From assembly GCA_039795165.1 (NCBI GenBank), contig JBDKER010000004.1, positions 62,001-126,000 on the forward strand: a stretch of DNA of 64,000 nucleotides, read 5' to 3'. The stretch comes from V1-33 sp039795165. Its GTDB lineage: Bacteria; Verrucomicrobiota; Verrucomicrobiia; Verrucomicrobiales; V1-33. The notes beneath the pieces are model-generated. The model was not told where the DNA came from, did no database searches, and worked only from the letters and a program-made list of their open reading frames with translations. The translations under genes were made by a program, and so were the position numbers. Positions 34,140 to 43,398 of this stretch are shown piece by piece (the first letter of the stretch is position 1; each line of letters starts with the position of its first letter).

Positions 34140-36050
34140 ATGAAGCGCCTCCTGATGCCGTTCCTCGCCGCCGCCCTTGGCGGTTCCGCCGCCGCAGTCG
34201 ACTTGAAAGTCGACATCAATCAGCGCGCCCCGGCTGCGAACACGCCGGCCAATACCCAGGGTGGCTTTCTGCCTATGACCATCAATCCGGCCATCACCGG
34301 ACCCCTTGGGCCGGATGCTGTCACCACCACCACCTTCGGAGCCCAGACGGTCAGCATCCGTGGCACCGGCAGCAATGTGACGGCCTTCGATGACCGCAGG
34401 CGCACGCAGCCCGTCAACGCCGGGGATTTCACGCAGGCCCCGCTTCTGCAGGACTTCATCTTCGCCCTCTTCAATGCCTCGCTCAACCCAGGCGCAGGAC
34501 TCGACATCACCATCACCGGCCTCGAAGCAGGCAAGGAATATGCCATCACGGTCTGGTCGTATGATCAGTCGAGCCCGGGCAACCGCGTGTCGGACTGGTC
34601 CGTGAGCAATGGCGGCACCGCCGAGGATTATACCTTCGATGGCCGCGTCCTGCCCTTCGACAACAGCCAGTACCAGGTCAATCTGACCGGATTCGCCGAC
34701 CCCACCGGGACCCTTGTCATCACGGCGCGCCGCGATCCGGAAAGCAAGGACCAGACCGGGGCCAATCAGCACGGTGTGTTTCTCAATGGTTTCTGGATCC
34801 GCGATCTCTTCCGCGACACGGACAACGATGGCATGCCGGATGGCTGGGAAACCACCTACGGCCTCAATCCGAATGTCAATGATGCCGCCCTCGACCCGGA
34901 CAAGGACGGTCTCGCCAACCTCGCGGAATTCCTCGCGGAAACCAATCCCCAGAACCCGGATTCGGATGGCGATACGCTCCCGGATGGAACCGAGAATAAA
35001 TCCGGTATCTGGTCAGGGCCCACCAGCACCGGCACCAATCCCCTTGTGGCCGACAGCGATGGCGACGGACTCGGCGACGGACGGGAAAACCCCGACCTGC
35101 CATGGACCGGCCCGACCCAGCCCGGCACAGATCCCAACAAGTACGATACGGACACGGATGGATTCGGCGACGGCACCGAAGTCAACTGGCCCTCGCATCC
35201 ACGCGACCCCGCGGTTTTCCCGAATCCAGCCAGCGGAGCCACCCTTGGCGTGGAATTCGATGACGTCCTGCCCAGCACCCAACCGGGCTTCCAGAGCCTT
35301 CCGGGCTCAGGTACCATCAGTTCCACCGAACTCACCGGTACCTTCGGACCGCACACCGTCACCGTCACTGCGGTCGGCTCCACCTTCCTCCAAAGCCGCG
35401 ACCGCCTCGCCGCGGCCGGAGGGGGCGACTTCAATGGCCTCTTCCGCGACTTCGTCTTCGCCAACACCAGTGCCGACGAAGGCGATGGGCTCGATGTCCG
35501 CATCACGGGACTCGCCCCCCTCACCAGTTATCCGGTCACCCTCTGGATGTGGGACCCCACCAGCGCCACGGTAGCGCGGCGCTCGACATGGCTGGCCAGC
35601 GACGGCGGCAACGGAACCACCGTCAAAGTGCCGTCCTATTCCCTTGAAGGCACCAATCTTCCCACCGCGCTCGGCGAACGTCAGGTAAAGTTCACGGCCA
35701 CCACCGATGCCGAGGGCGTGCTCCTGATCGAGGGACGCAAGGAAGAGGGGTACTTCGCGACCGCGGCCACCGTCAACGTCTTCCTCAACGCCTTCCTCAT
35801 CGGCCCGCCCCAGGCCCCGGAGGTGCCCATCACCATCACCTCACTCGGCCCGGTCACCCCGCAGGGCATGACCCTCGCATGGAGCAGCGAGGCCGGCCGG
35901 GTCTACCGTCTCGAGGCCTCGTCCGACCTCGGTCAGTGGACGCTCATCGATGGTGCCATCCCCGGACTGCCAGGCACCACCACTTTCACCGATACGACCG
36001 CTCCTGCAGGTACGCTCAAGCGCTTCTACCGCGTCAGCCGCGCTCCGTGA
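34140..36050 (+). CDS. Secreted protein with thrombospondin type 3-like calcium repeats
   Basis: 636 residues with a signal peptide (MKRLLMPFLAAALGGSAAAV). Two similar beta-sandwich halves (about 20-215 and 355-560) share GLDITITGLEAGKEYAITVW versus GLDVRITGLAPLTSYPVTLW and may be an internal duplication. Between them (about 222-345) lie Asp-rich repeats such as DTDNDGMPDGWE, DPDKDGLANLAEF, DSDGDTLPDG and DSDGDGLGDG, the calcium-binding thrombospondin type 3 pattern. The last 70 residues (YRLEASSDLGQWT...RFYRVSRAP) match a module seen at the ends of other large secreted proteins in this window. Function unknown. Confidence 0.85.
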   Translation: MKRLLMPFLAAALGGSAAAVDLKVDINQRAPAANTPANTQGGFLPMTINPAITGPLGPDAVTTTTFGAQTVSIRGTGSNVTAFDDRRRTQPVNAGDFTQAPLLQDFIFALFNASLNPGAGLDITITGLEAGKEYAITVWSYDQSSPGNRVSDWSVSNGGTAEDYTFDGRVLPFDNSQYQVNLTGFADPTGTLVITARRDPESKDQTGANQHGVFLNGFWIRDLFRDTDNDGMPDGWETTYGLNPNVNDAALDPDKDGLANLAEFLAETNPQNPDSDGDTLPDGTENKSGIWSGPTSTGTNPLVADSDGDGLGDGRENPDLPWTGPTQPGTDPNKYDTDTDGFGDGTEVNWPSHPRDPAVFPNPASGATLGVEFDDVLPSTQPGFQSLPGSGTISSTELTGTFGPHTVTVTAVGSTFLQSRDRLAAAGGGDFNGLFRDFVFANTSADEGDGLDVRITGLAPLTSYPVTLWMWDPTSATVARRSTWLASDGGNGTTVKVPSYSLEGTNLPTALGERQVKFTATTDAEGVLLIEGRKEEGYFATAATVNVFLNAFLIGPPQAPEVPITITSLGPVTPQGMTLAWSSEAGRVYRLEASSDLGQWTLIDGAIPGLPGTTTFTDTTAPAGTLKRFYRVSRAP

Positions 36051-36178
36051 TAGCGTTCTGATGCGCTGATTCAGGGTGATTGCCGCCCCGGTAGAAGCGC
36101 CGGGGATTCCGCGGACAGGGGATTCCCATGGCGGAGAATTTCTGACACTCTCCTGCGGAAATCCTCCCCTTTTTCGCC

Positions 36179-39100
36179 ATGCTGTCCCGCTTTCCCCTGT
36201 TCTTGCTGGCTGCCGTCCCGCTCACCGCGGCAGTGCAGACATCCTTCGAGGAAGATTCCCTCAGCCCCCTCGTCCTGCTCGACATCCCGAACGCATCGCT
36301 CGGCAATGTCATCTTCGACGCCGCCAATGACGAACTCGACTTCACGGCGGGCGGCAACACGGACATGTGGGGAGCCCGCAACAACGCAGCCATCGCATGG
36401 ACCGCCATCCCGGATGGCCTCGCCGCGGGCAGCACGTGGACCGTGGAAACCGAAGTCCGCATCAACAATGTCGCCCAGAATAATCAGGTCGCCGGCCTGA
36501 CCTTCTATGGCGGGCCGAACGGGGCCCGCCCGGATATCACGTTTGGACTCGACAACTGGGACCCCGCCGCCCGGGCGGTGCGGCTGCAGGGCCTCGGAGA
36601 CAATGTCCCCAACACGGCCATCACCACGACGGCAGGCCAGGTCATCCTCCGCGTCGACATCACCGAATCGGGAGCCACGGACACCTGCAATTTCTTCTTC
36701 CGCACCTCGGCCACGGAACCATGGCAGCAGATCCCCGGAGCTGCCATCAACTACCAGACGAATTTCCCGAATTCCCGCGTCGGCCTCACCTACAAGACCG
36801 CTGCCGCCAAAGCCGGTGCCGCGTTCACCTACTTCAATGTCTACGACTCGTCGAAACAGGCCCCGGTGATCAATGGCCAACCGGGCGATGTCACGGCCCT
36901 CGTTGGCGGTGTGGCCCGCTTCAGCGTCGCTGCCAGCGGCGGCGGAACGTACCAGTGGCGGCGCAACGGAGTGCCCATCGCAGCGGGAGGAACCGGCGAC
37001 AGCCTCGTCATCGATCCGGTCGCACAAGCCGACAATGGCTCCAGCTTCGACTGTGTGGTCACGAATGGAAACGGCAGCACCACGAGCCGTGCCGCCCAGC
37101 TCACGGTGCTCGCTTCGCCCCCGGTCGGACATGGCTACTATGCCAGCGCGGTCCAGGCCGAGCCCTCGCTTTTCGCTTATTTTCCAGTCGATGGCAGCGT
37201 GGCTCCTGCGGTCCGCAATGTCCGCCGTCCTGGATTCAGTGGAACGCTCAGCGGTGACACGGCCCACGACAGCACCGGCGGCCGTGTCATCGGCATCAAG
37301 GGGCTGCGTTCGGCCGGAGCGGGATGGGTCACGGTCAACAAGGACCCGGAGTGGGACTTCGCAGACGGCGAGGGCACCATTGAAATGTGGGTCTATCAGA
37401 CGGCCCCCGCGGGATACAATCCCTGCCTCATCGCCGTGCGCCATGATGCCTCGGGCGGCACCCGTTTCAGCTTCCATGCGGACACGGCGGGAAACCGCAT
37501 CTGGTTCTTCAATGGCAGCGGTGCCCCCACATGGACCCTGCCGTCCACCAGCATCGGCAGACTCATGCACCTCGCCGTCGTCATGAAAGCCGGACAGGCC
37601 GAACTCTTCCACAATGGCGAGAGCCTCGGCACCGTAAACCAGACGCTCGGCAGCGGCCTCGGCCTCCCGGCCATCATTGGAGCCGCCGGACCCAGCACGC
37701 AGGAAGCGTTCCCCGGACACCTCGATGAAATCGCGCTCTACTCGGAAGCCCTGCCGGCCAGTGCCATTGCCGCCCACTACGAAGCGTCGCAGAATCCGGC
37801 CGCGGGGAGTCCCCCTTCCTTCGCGGCCCAGCCGGCCTCCACGTCGGTCGATGAGGGAGCCAGTGCTACGTTCCAGTTGAGCCTCGCCGATCCTCAGGGA
37901 GCCAGTTACCGTTGGGTGCGCAACGGCGTCGACATCCCCGGAGCCACCGAACCATCCCTCACGATCGCCGCCGCTTCCCTCGCGGACGACGGAGCCACCT
38001 TCCAATGCGTGGTCTACAATGCATTCGGTGGAGCGCTCAGCAATCCCGCCACACTCCGCGTCATCGACACCAACCCGCCAGTCCTCCAGTCAGCCAGCGC
38101 GCCCATCTCCGCAGGCCAGGTCATCGTCACTTTCAACGAACCGGTCGATCTCGCCGGAGCGGAATTCCGCATCGCCGGCGGCACGGTCACCGCGGCCGTG
38201 GCCGGACCCCTGCCGGGCATGGTCACGCTCACGGTGAACGGACTGACTCCCGCCACGGCCTACCGCCTCACCGTGATTGGCATCCGCGACCTCACGGGGA
38301 ATATCCTGACAAATGCCGAGACCGCCTTCACGGCCGCTCCGCCGCCGGTGCCCGCTCCCATTGGTCTCGTCCGTCCGGAGCCGGAACCGGCAGGGCCCGC
38401 CACGCGCCGCGGACCATTCACCCTCGCGGAAATCCACTACCACCCGCGCAGCCGGACCGATGGACGCAATCTCGAATTCGTCGAACTCTTCAATTCCCAG
38501 CCATGGACCGAAGACCTGAGCGGCTTCCGGCTGAGCGGCGAAGTGGAATTCGCCTTCCCCCAGGGCACCACAGTCCCGGCAGGCGGGCGACTCGTGATCG
38601 CCGCCGTTCCCGCCGATGTGCAGGCAGTGCACGGCCTCGCGAACGTGCTCGGTCCATGGCAGGGTGCCCTCAATAACGCAGGCGGAACCCTGCGCCTCAT
38701 CGACGTCTCGAAGGCGGTCGTTTTCGAGGTGGAGTACGATTCCGGTCACCCATGGCAGCCGGCTGCCGACGGAGCCGGTCATTCCCTTGTGCTGGCCCGG
38801 CCGAGCTACGGCATGAACGACCCTCTGGCATGGGACGCCAGCGCGGCCGTCGATGGTTCCCCGGGAGCCGCCGAGCCAGCCCCGGCCCATCCATGGCGCA
38901 GCATCCTCATCAATGAAGCCGCCGCCGCCGGTCCGGGAGCCGACTTCATCGAACTCAGCAACCACGGCAGCGAATCCGTTGATCTGAGCGGCTGCGTGCT
39001 CAGCGACGACCGCAACGCCCTCAAGTACACGTTCCCCGCGGGAACCAGCCTCGCTGCCGGTGCCACGGTCGCCCTCGACTCCAGTCAGCTGGGATTTGGA

Positions 39101-42100
39101 CTGAAAACCGATGGCGATACGGTCTATTTCCGCGCCCCCGGTGCGGCTGGCGAGCCGGGCCGCGTCCTCGATTGCCTGCGCTTCGGTGCCATGGCCGCGG
39201 GAACTTCCACAGGACGCTACCCGGATGGTGCCCCTGTCTTCTCCACCCTCGCGGAACCATCCCCCGGAAAACCCAATGCCCGCCCAGCACCGCAGACAGC
39301 GGTCATCTCCGAAATCTTCTACAAGGCCCCCGCAGGCTCGCTCCAGCCTCCATTCGTCGAAATCACCAACGTCACGGCGGCCCCGCTCAGCCTGAGCGGC
39401 TGGCGCCTCCGCGGCGGAATCAGCTACGACCATCCGTGGAATGCTCCGCCCCTCGCCCCCGGAGCCAGCATCGCCATCACTTCCTTCTCTGGCCGACTGA
39501 ACAGCGGAACAGGTGAACGCCTCCGACTCGAACAGCCCATCACCATCACCGATGGAGCCTTCCCAGTCACCGCCTATGTGGTCGCGGATGAAGTCACCTA
39601 CGGCACAGGTGGACAATGGGGCCGCGACAGCGACGGAGGTGGCTCCAGTCTGGAAAAAACCGACCTGCGCGCCGACGGCCGGCTCGCCGCCAGCTGGGCC
39701 GACAGCCGGAACCCGGAACGACAGGACTGGGTCACCATCGAAGCCACCGGTGTCCTCGACAACGGAAGCGGCTCGGCCATCGACCGGCTCCACGTCATGA
39801 TGCTGGGAGCCGGCGAATGCCTCATCGATGCCATCGAGGTCATTCAGAACAACGGCCCCAACCGCGTCACCAACCCGGGATTCGAAGAGGGCACCACGGG
39901 CTGGCTGCTTCAGGGCACACACGACAGCAGCAGCATCACCACCCCCGGATGGAACAGCGCTCAGTGCCTCCACGTGCGCGCCGCCGGACGCGGTGACCTC
40001 GCCGGAAACCGCCTCTCGGTTCCCCTCACCACAACCCTTGCCCCCAACTCCACCGCCACCATCCGCGCGAGAGTCAAATGGCTGCGCGGTCAGCCGGAAA
40101 TTCTCCTCCGCCTCGCCGGAGGCGTGCTCGAAGCCACCGGCAATATCCTCCCGCAAGGCTGGTCCGCCGGAACGCCCGGACTGCCGAATTCCACCCGCCG
40201 CCCGAACGCCGGACCCGCCATCAGCGCTGTCACTCATCTCCCCGTCCTGCCCGCGGCCGCCGAACCAGTCACGGTCTTCGCCCGGCTCGACGACCCCGAC
40301 GGCATCGGGCTCGCCCTCGTCCGCTACCGCCTCGACCCATCAGTTCAGCTCAACAGCGTGGTCATGGATTACCGCGGCGGCGGAATCTTCAGCGCCGAAA
40401 TCCCCGCGCAGGCCGCCGGAACCCTCGCCGCCTTCACCGTGACGGCCTACGACTCCGCCGGAGCCTCCCGCGAATTCCCCGGCGACCGCCGCGAAGCCCT
40501 CGTCCGCTGGGGCGATCCCACACCGCCTGGAAACCTCGGCGTCTTCCGCTTCTGGATGACCGAAGCCACCCGCAACGCATGGACCAGCCGCATCAGAAAC
40601 AGCAATACCCCGCTGGATGTCACGTTTGTGCCCAACCCGCAGCGCGTCATCTACAATGCCTCGGCCCAGTACAGCGGCAGCCCGTGGCACACGAGTGCCT
40701 TCAATGGCCCTCAGGGAAATCCCTGCGACTACGATTGCAATGTTCCCTCCGACGACCGCTTTCTCGGAGAAACTGACTTCATCCTCGCAGGTCCGGGAAC
40801 CTTCGGCGACGACACTTCCCTGATCCGCGAACAGACCATCTGGTGGATCGCCCGGAGAATCGGTCTCCCCAGCATCCACCGCCGCTTCTGCCGCGTCGTC
40901 ATCAATGGCACGCAGCGCCAGACTGTCTTCGAAGACACCCAGCAGCCCAGCGGCGCATGGGTCGATGCCTACTGGCCCGACGACGATGACGGCATGATCC
41001 ATAAGGCCCAGGACTGGATCGAATACGCCGACAATGGCACCACCTTCGGCACGACGCTGCGCGCCTTCCTCGCCAAACGCACCACCACCGGCGGAATCCA
41101 CAAGGACGCTTCCTACCGCTACCAATGGGCCCTGCGGTCCACCGATTCCGGCAACGACTGGACGGATTTCCGCCGCCTCGTCGACGCCTTCAATACCGGC
41201 AGCAGCGGCAACGATCCCGCCTTCTTCAACGCAGTCGATCCTCTCGTGGACGAGGATTCATGGGCCCGCGCCCTCGCCGTCCAGCGCATTGCCGGAAACT
41301 GGGACACATGGGGATACACCTACGGTAAGAACATGTACCTCTACAAACCAAAGCGCGGCCCATGGGCCATGACCGCATGGGATATCGACTTCAGCTTCGG
41401 ACTCGTCGGCGATGCCGCCACCACGGGCCTCGAAGTGAATACCCAGGACCCGCTCTGCACCAAATTCCGCACCAATCCCGCTTTCCGCCGAGCATGGTGG
41501 GCCGCCTTCCGCGACGCCGTCGATGGCCCCATGGTCACAACCACCGCCAACGCCCGCATCGATGCCATGGTCGCCGGACTCGCCACCCAAGGCATCACCG
41601 CCAATGCCGGGCAGGTCTCAACCGTCAAAACCTACATCAGCTCGCGCCGCAGCTACATCATCTCCCAGCTCAACACCGCCTACCCCAGCACCACCTTCGC
41701 CATCTCCGGCAGCAATACCCTCACGGACGATGACGGGGCCATCACCCTCACCGGCACCGCCCCGCCCGGCGTCCGCTTCCTCCGCATCAATGGGATCGAC
41801 TACACCCCGTCGTGGTTCAGCCAGACCAGCTGGCGCCTCAACCTCAACCTCTACGCAGCGAGCAACGCACTCACCGTTCAGGGCATCGACCGCCGCGGAG
41901 CCATCCTTGGTTCCTTCCCCGTCTCCGTCACCGTCACCGGCCCACCCATCCTCCCAGCCATCACCATCAACGAATGGATGGCCGGCAATTCTCCGGTCAG
42001 TGGCATCACCGACCCTTCCGACGGCCGCTCGGATGACTGGTTCGAACTCCATAACGGCGGCCAGACCGCAGTCGACCTGAGCGGATTCTTCCTTTCGGAT

Positions 42101-42619
42101 GATCCAGCCCTGCCTGGCCGCTTCGCCCTTCCCAGCGGCACGGTCATTCCACCAGGCGGATTTCTGCTCGTCTGGGCCGACGGCGAGCCAGAACAGAATG
42201 GCACGACGCCAGGGCAACTGCATGTGCCCTTCCGCCTCAGCGCAGCCGGTGAACCGATTCTGCTCACCGCCCCAGATGGCCGTCCAGTCAATGCTGTGAG
42301 TTTCGGCCCGCTCGCCGATGATGCCGCCGAAGGGCGCTTCCCGGACGGGTCCGCAGGATACGCACTCCTGACCATTCCTTCGCCAGCTGCCCCGAATGTG
42401 TTCCTGAGCACGGCCGGAGCGGCATGGTCGGCCGCAGGCTACAGCGTCACCATCACCAGCACCCCCGGCCGGAAGTACCAGCTCCAGTACAGCGATGGCC
42501 TCGTCACATGGTCCCCGAAAGGCGATCCCGTGGTGGCCACCGCCCCAAGCCTGACGCTCACCGACCCCTCCCCGGGCCCGGCCCCGCGGGGATTCTACCG
42601 CGTCGCCCTCATTCCCTGA
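36179..42619 (+). CDS. Giant secreted CotH-kinase/lamin-tail/LamG protein
   Basis: 2146 residues with a signal peptide (MLSRFPLFLLAAVPLTAAV). Approximate domain order: beta-sandwich 20-220; Ig-like 225-310 (YQWRRNGVPIAAGG); LamG 330-540; Ig-like 541-630 (YRWVRNGVDIPG); Ig/CBM-like 635-730; lamin-tail (LTD) copies near 750-900, 910-1035 and 1040-1175 (ILINEAAAAGPGADFIELSN); carbohydrate-binding-like 1190-1330; CotH-like 1455-1840, with ETDFILAGPGTFGDDTSLIR and MTAWDIDFSFG; a further LTD 1930-2075; and the shared C-terminal module. CotH proteins are atypical kinases acting on secreted proteins. Here the Asp-x-Asp-x-Ser in WDIDFSFG is visible, so activity is possible. Confidence 0.85.
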   Translation: MLSRFPLFLLAAVPLTAAVQTSFEEDSLSPLVLLDIPNASLGNVIFDAANDELDFTAGGNTDMWGARNNAAIAWTAIPDGLAAGSTWTVETEVRINNVAQNNQVAGLTFYGGPNGARPDITFGLDNWDPAARAVRLQGLGDNVPNTAITTTAGQVILRVDITESGATDTCNFFFRTSATEPWQQIPGAAINYQTNFPNSRVGLTYKTAAAKAGAAFTYFNVYDSSKQAPVINGQPGDVTALVGGVARFSVAASGGGTYQWRRNGVPIAAGGTGDSLVIDPVAQADNGSSFDCVVTNGNGSTTSRAAQLTVLASPPVGHGYYASAVQAEPSLFAYFPVDGSVAPAVRNVRRPGFSGTLSGDTAHDSTGGRVIGIKGLRSAGAGWVTVNKDPEWDFADGEGTIEMWVYQTAPAGYNPCLIAVRHDASGGTRFSFHADTAGNRIWFFNGSGAPTWTLPSTSIGRLMHLAVVMKAGQAELFHNGESLGTVNQTLGSGLGLPAIIGAAGPSTQEAFPGHLDEIALYSEALPASAIAAHYEASQNPAAGSPPSFAAQPASTSVDEGASATFQLSLADPQGASYRWVRNGVDIPGATEPSLTIAAASLADDGATFQCVVYNAFGGALSNPATLRVIDTNPPVLQSASAPISAGQVIVTFNEPVDLAGAEFRIAGGTVTAAVAGPLPGMVTLTVNGLTPATAYRLTVIGIRDLTGNILTNAETAFTAAPPPVPAPIGLVRPEPEPAGPATRRGPFTLAEIHYHPRSRTDGRNLEFVELFNSQPWTEDLSGFRLSGEVEFAFPQGTTVPAGGRLVIAAVPADVQAVHGLANVLGPWQGALNNAGGTLRLIDVSKAVVFEVEYDSGHPWQPAADGAGHSLVLARPSYGMNDPLAWDASAAVDGSPGAAEPAPAHPWRSILINEAAAAGPGADFIELSNHGSESVDLSGCVLSDDRNALKYTFPAGTSLAAGATVALDSSQLGFGLKTDGDTVYFRAPGAAGEPGRVLDCLRFGAMAAGTSTGRYPDGAPVFSTLAEPSPGKPNARPAPQTAVISEIFYKAPAGSLQPPFVEITNVTAAPLSLSGWRLRGGISYDHPWNAPPLAPGASIAITSFSGRLNSGTGERLRLEQPITITDGAFPVTAYVVADEVTYGTGGQWGRDSDGGGSSLEKTDLRADGRLAASWADSRNPERQDWVTIEATGVLDNGSGSAIDRLHVMMLGAGECLIDAIEVIQNNGPNRVTNPGFEEGTTGWLLQGTHDSSSITTPGWNSAQCLHVRAAGRGDLAGNRLSVPLTTTLAPNSTATIRARVKWLRGQPEILLRLAGGVLEATGNILPQGWSAGTPGLPNSTRRPNAGPAISAVTHLPVLPAAAEPVTVFARLDDPDGIGLALVRYRLDPSVQLNSVVMDYRGGGIFSAEIPAQAAGTLAAFTVTAYDSAGASREFPGDRREALVRWGDPTPPGNLGVFRFWMTEATRNAWTSRIRNSNTPLDVTFVPNPQRVIYNASAQYSGSPWHTSAFNGPQGNPCDYDCNVPSDDRFLGETDFILAGPGTFGDDTSLIREQTIWWIARRIGLPSIHRRFCRVVINGTQRQTVFEDTQQPSGAWVDAYWPDDDDGMIHKAQDWIEYADNGTTFGTTLRAFLAKRTTTGGIHKDASYRYQWALRSTDSGNDWTDFRRLVDAFNTGSSGNDPAFFNAVDPLVDEDSWARALAVQRIAGNWDTWGYTYGKNMYLYKPKRGPWAMTAWDIDFSFGLVGDAATTGLEVNTQDPLCTKFRTNPAFRRAWWAAFRDAVDGPMVTTTANARIDAMVAGLATQGITANAGQVSTVKTYISSRRSYIISQLNTAYPSTTFAISGSNTLTDDDGAITLTGTAPPGVRFLRINGIDYTPSWFSQTSWRLNLNLYAASNALTVQGIDRRGAILGSFPVSVTVTGPPILPAITINEWMAGNSPVSGITDPSDGRSDDWFELHNGGQTAVDLSGFFLSDDPALPGRFALPSGTVIPPGGFLLVWADGEPEQNGTTPGQLHVPFRLSAAGEPILLTAPDGRPVNAVSFGPLADDAAEGRFPDGSAGYALLTIPSPAAPNVFLSTAGAAWSAAGYSVTITSTPGRKYQLQYSDGLVTWSPKGDPVVATAPSLTLTDPSPGPAPRGFYRVALIP

Positions 42620-42686
42620 AGATTCCGCATCTGCGGGACCGGAATTGTCTGGTCACTGCACGCAGAATGCTCTTACCCTGGTGAAA

Positions 42687-43382
42687 ATGAAGACGCTGAA
42701 GCCAATCCTCGCCCTCCTTGCCTTCGCCGCACCGGCGGGCGCCGCGACGGCCATCCTGAATCCCACCTCGATTCAGTACCTCAATGCCGTGAGCCAGGAA
42801 CTCGGTGGCCTCGACAACGAGACCAACCTCATCGACGGATCCGGTCTCTCCGCCGCCCCCACCATCGGAAACTACCAGTCGGTCACCCACGCCGCCGTCA
42901 GCTTTGGCCCAACCAATGCATGGGTCACCACGGATCCCGGTGGCTACCCGAGCGATTTCTTTGCTGCGGGCGGCCTGCCGCAATCCTTCGGCATTTCCCT
43001 CGGTGGCCTCTTCTCGGTCGAATCCGTGGTCGTCTGGGGATATCACTTCGGAAACGCCAACGGCAATTCCGCCAGCCAATTGTCGCTCGATTTCTCCGTC
43101 GATGGTGGCCTCAGCTACGTGTCGTCAGTCAGTGGCCTCGCCGTGAACACCAATGCAGTCGTCGGGGGGGCCGCCGAAGCAACCTTCGGAGTCGTCAACG
43201 CCAACTTCATCCGTGCTACCTTCACGGACAATCACTTCGACCCGTCCAACGCCGGCGCGGGCGGTGACCGCCTCGGCATCGCGGAAATCCGCTTCACGGG
43301 CGGTGAGCCGATCCCGGAACCAGGATCGGCCCTGCTCGCGGGCCTCGGCCTGATCGCTGCTTCCTTGCGCCGCCGCCGCTGA
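42687..43382 (+). CDS. PEP-CTERM sorting domain protein
   Basis: 231 residues from ATG 42687 (MKTLKPILALLAFAAPAGAA, a signal peptide); a start at 42645 would put a polar leader before it and is rejected. The middle (SFGPTNAWVTTDPGGYPSDF, SVVVWGYHFGNANGN, QLSLDFSVDGGLSY) looks like a discoidin/F5-8-type beta-sandwich. The tail EPIPEPGSALLAGLGLIAAS with a terminal RRRR is a clear PEP-CTERM exosortase substrate signal. The next gene starts only 16 bp downstream. Confidence 0.87.
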   Translation: MKTLKPILALLAFAAPAGAATAILNPTSIQYLNAVSQELGGLDNETNLIDGSGLSAAPTIGNYQSVTHAAVSFGPTNAWVTTDPGGYPSDFFAAGGLPQSFGISLGGLFSVESVVVWGYHFGNANGNSASQLSLDFSVDGGLSYVSSVSGLAVNTNAVVGGAAEATFGVVNANFIRATFTDNHFDPSNAGAGGDRLGIAEIRFTGGEPIPEPGSALLAGLGLIAASLRRRR

Positions 43383-43398
43383 CCCGCGGCCCGTCGGC

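Noticed and set aside
36086..36105. CCCCGG/CCGGGG hairpin between the calcium-repeat and CotH genes
   Set aside because: Only 6 bp with an 8-base loop and no T-run, too weak to call a terminator in GC-rich DNA.
36071..40237. Minus-strand open frames of 644 and 715 codons opposite the CotH/lamin-tail gene
   Set aside because: Shadow frames of a well-supported plus-strand protein; their translations are low-complexity and show no recognisable domain.
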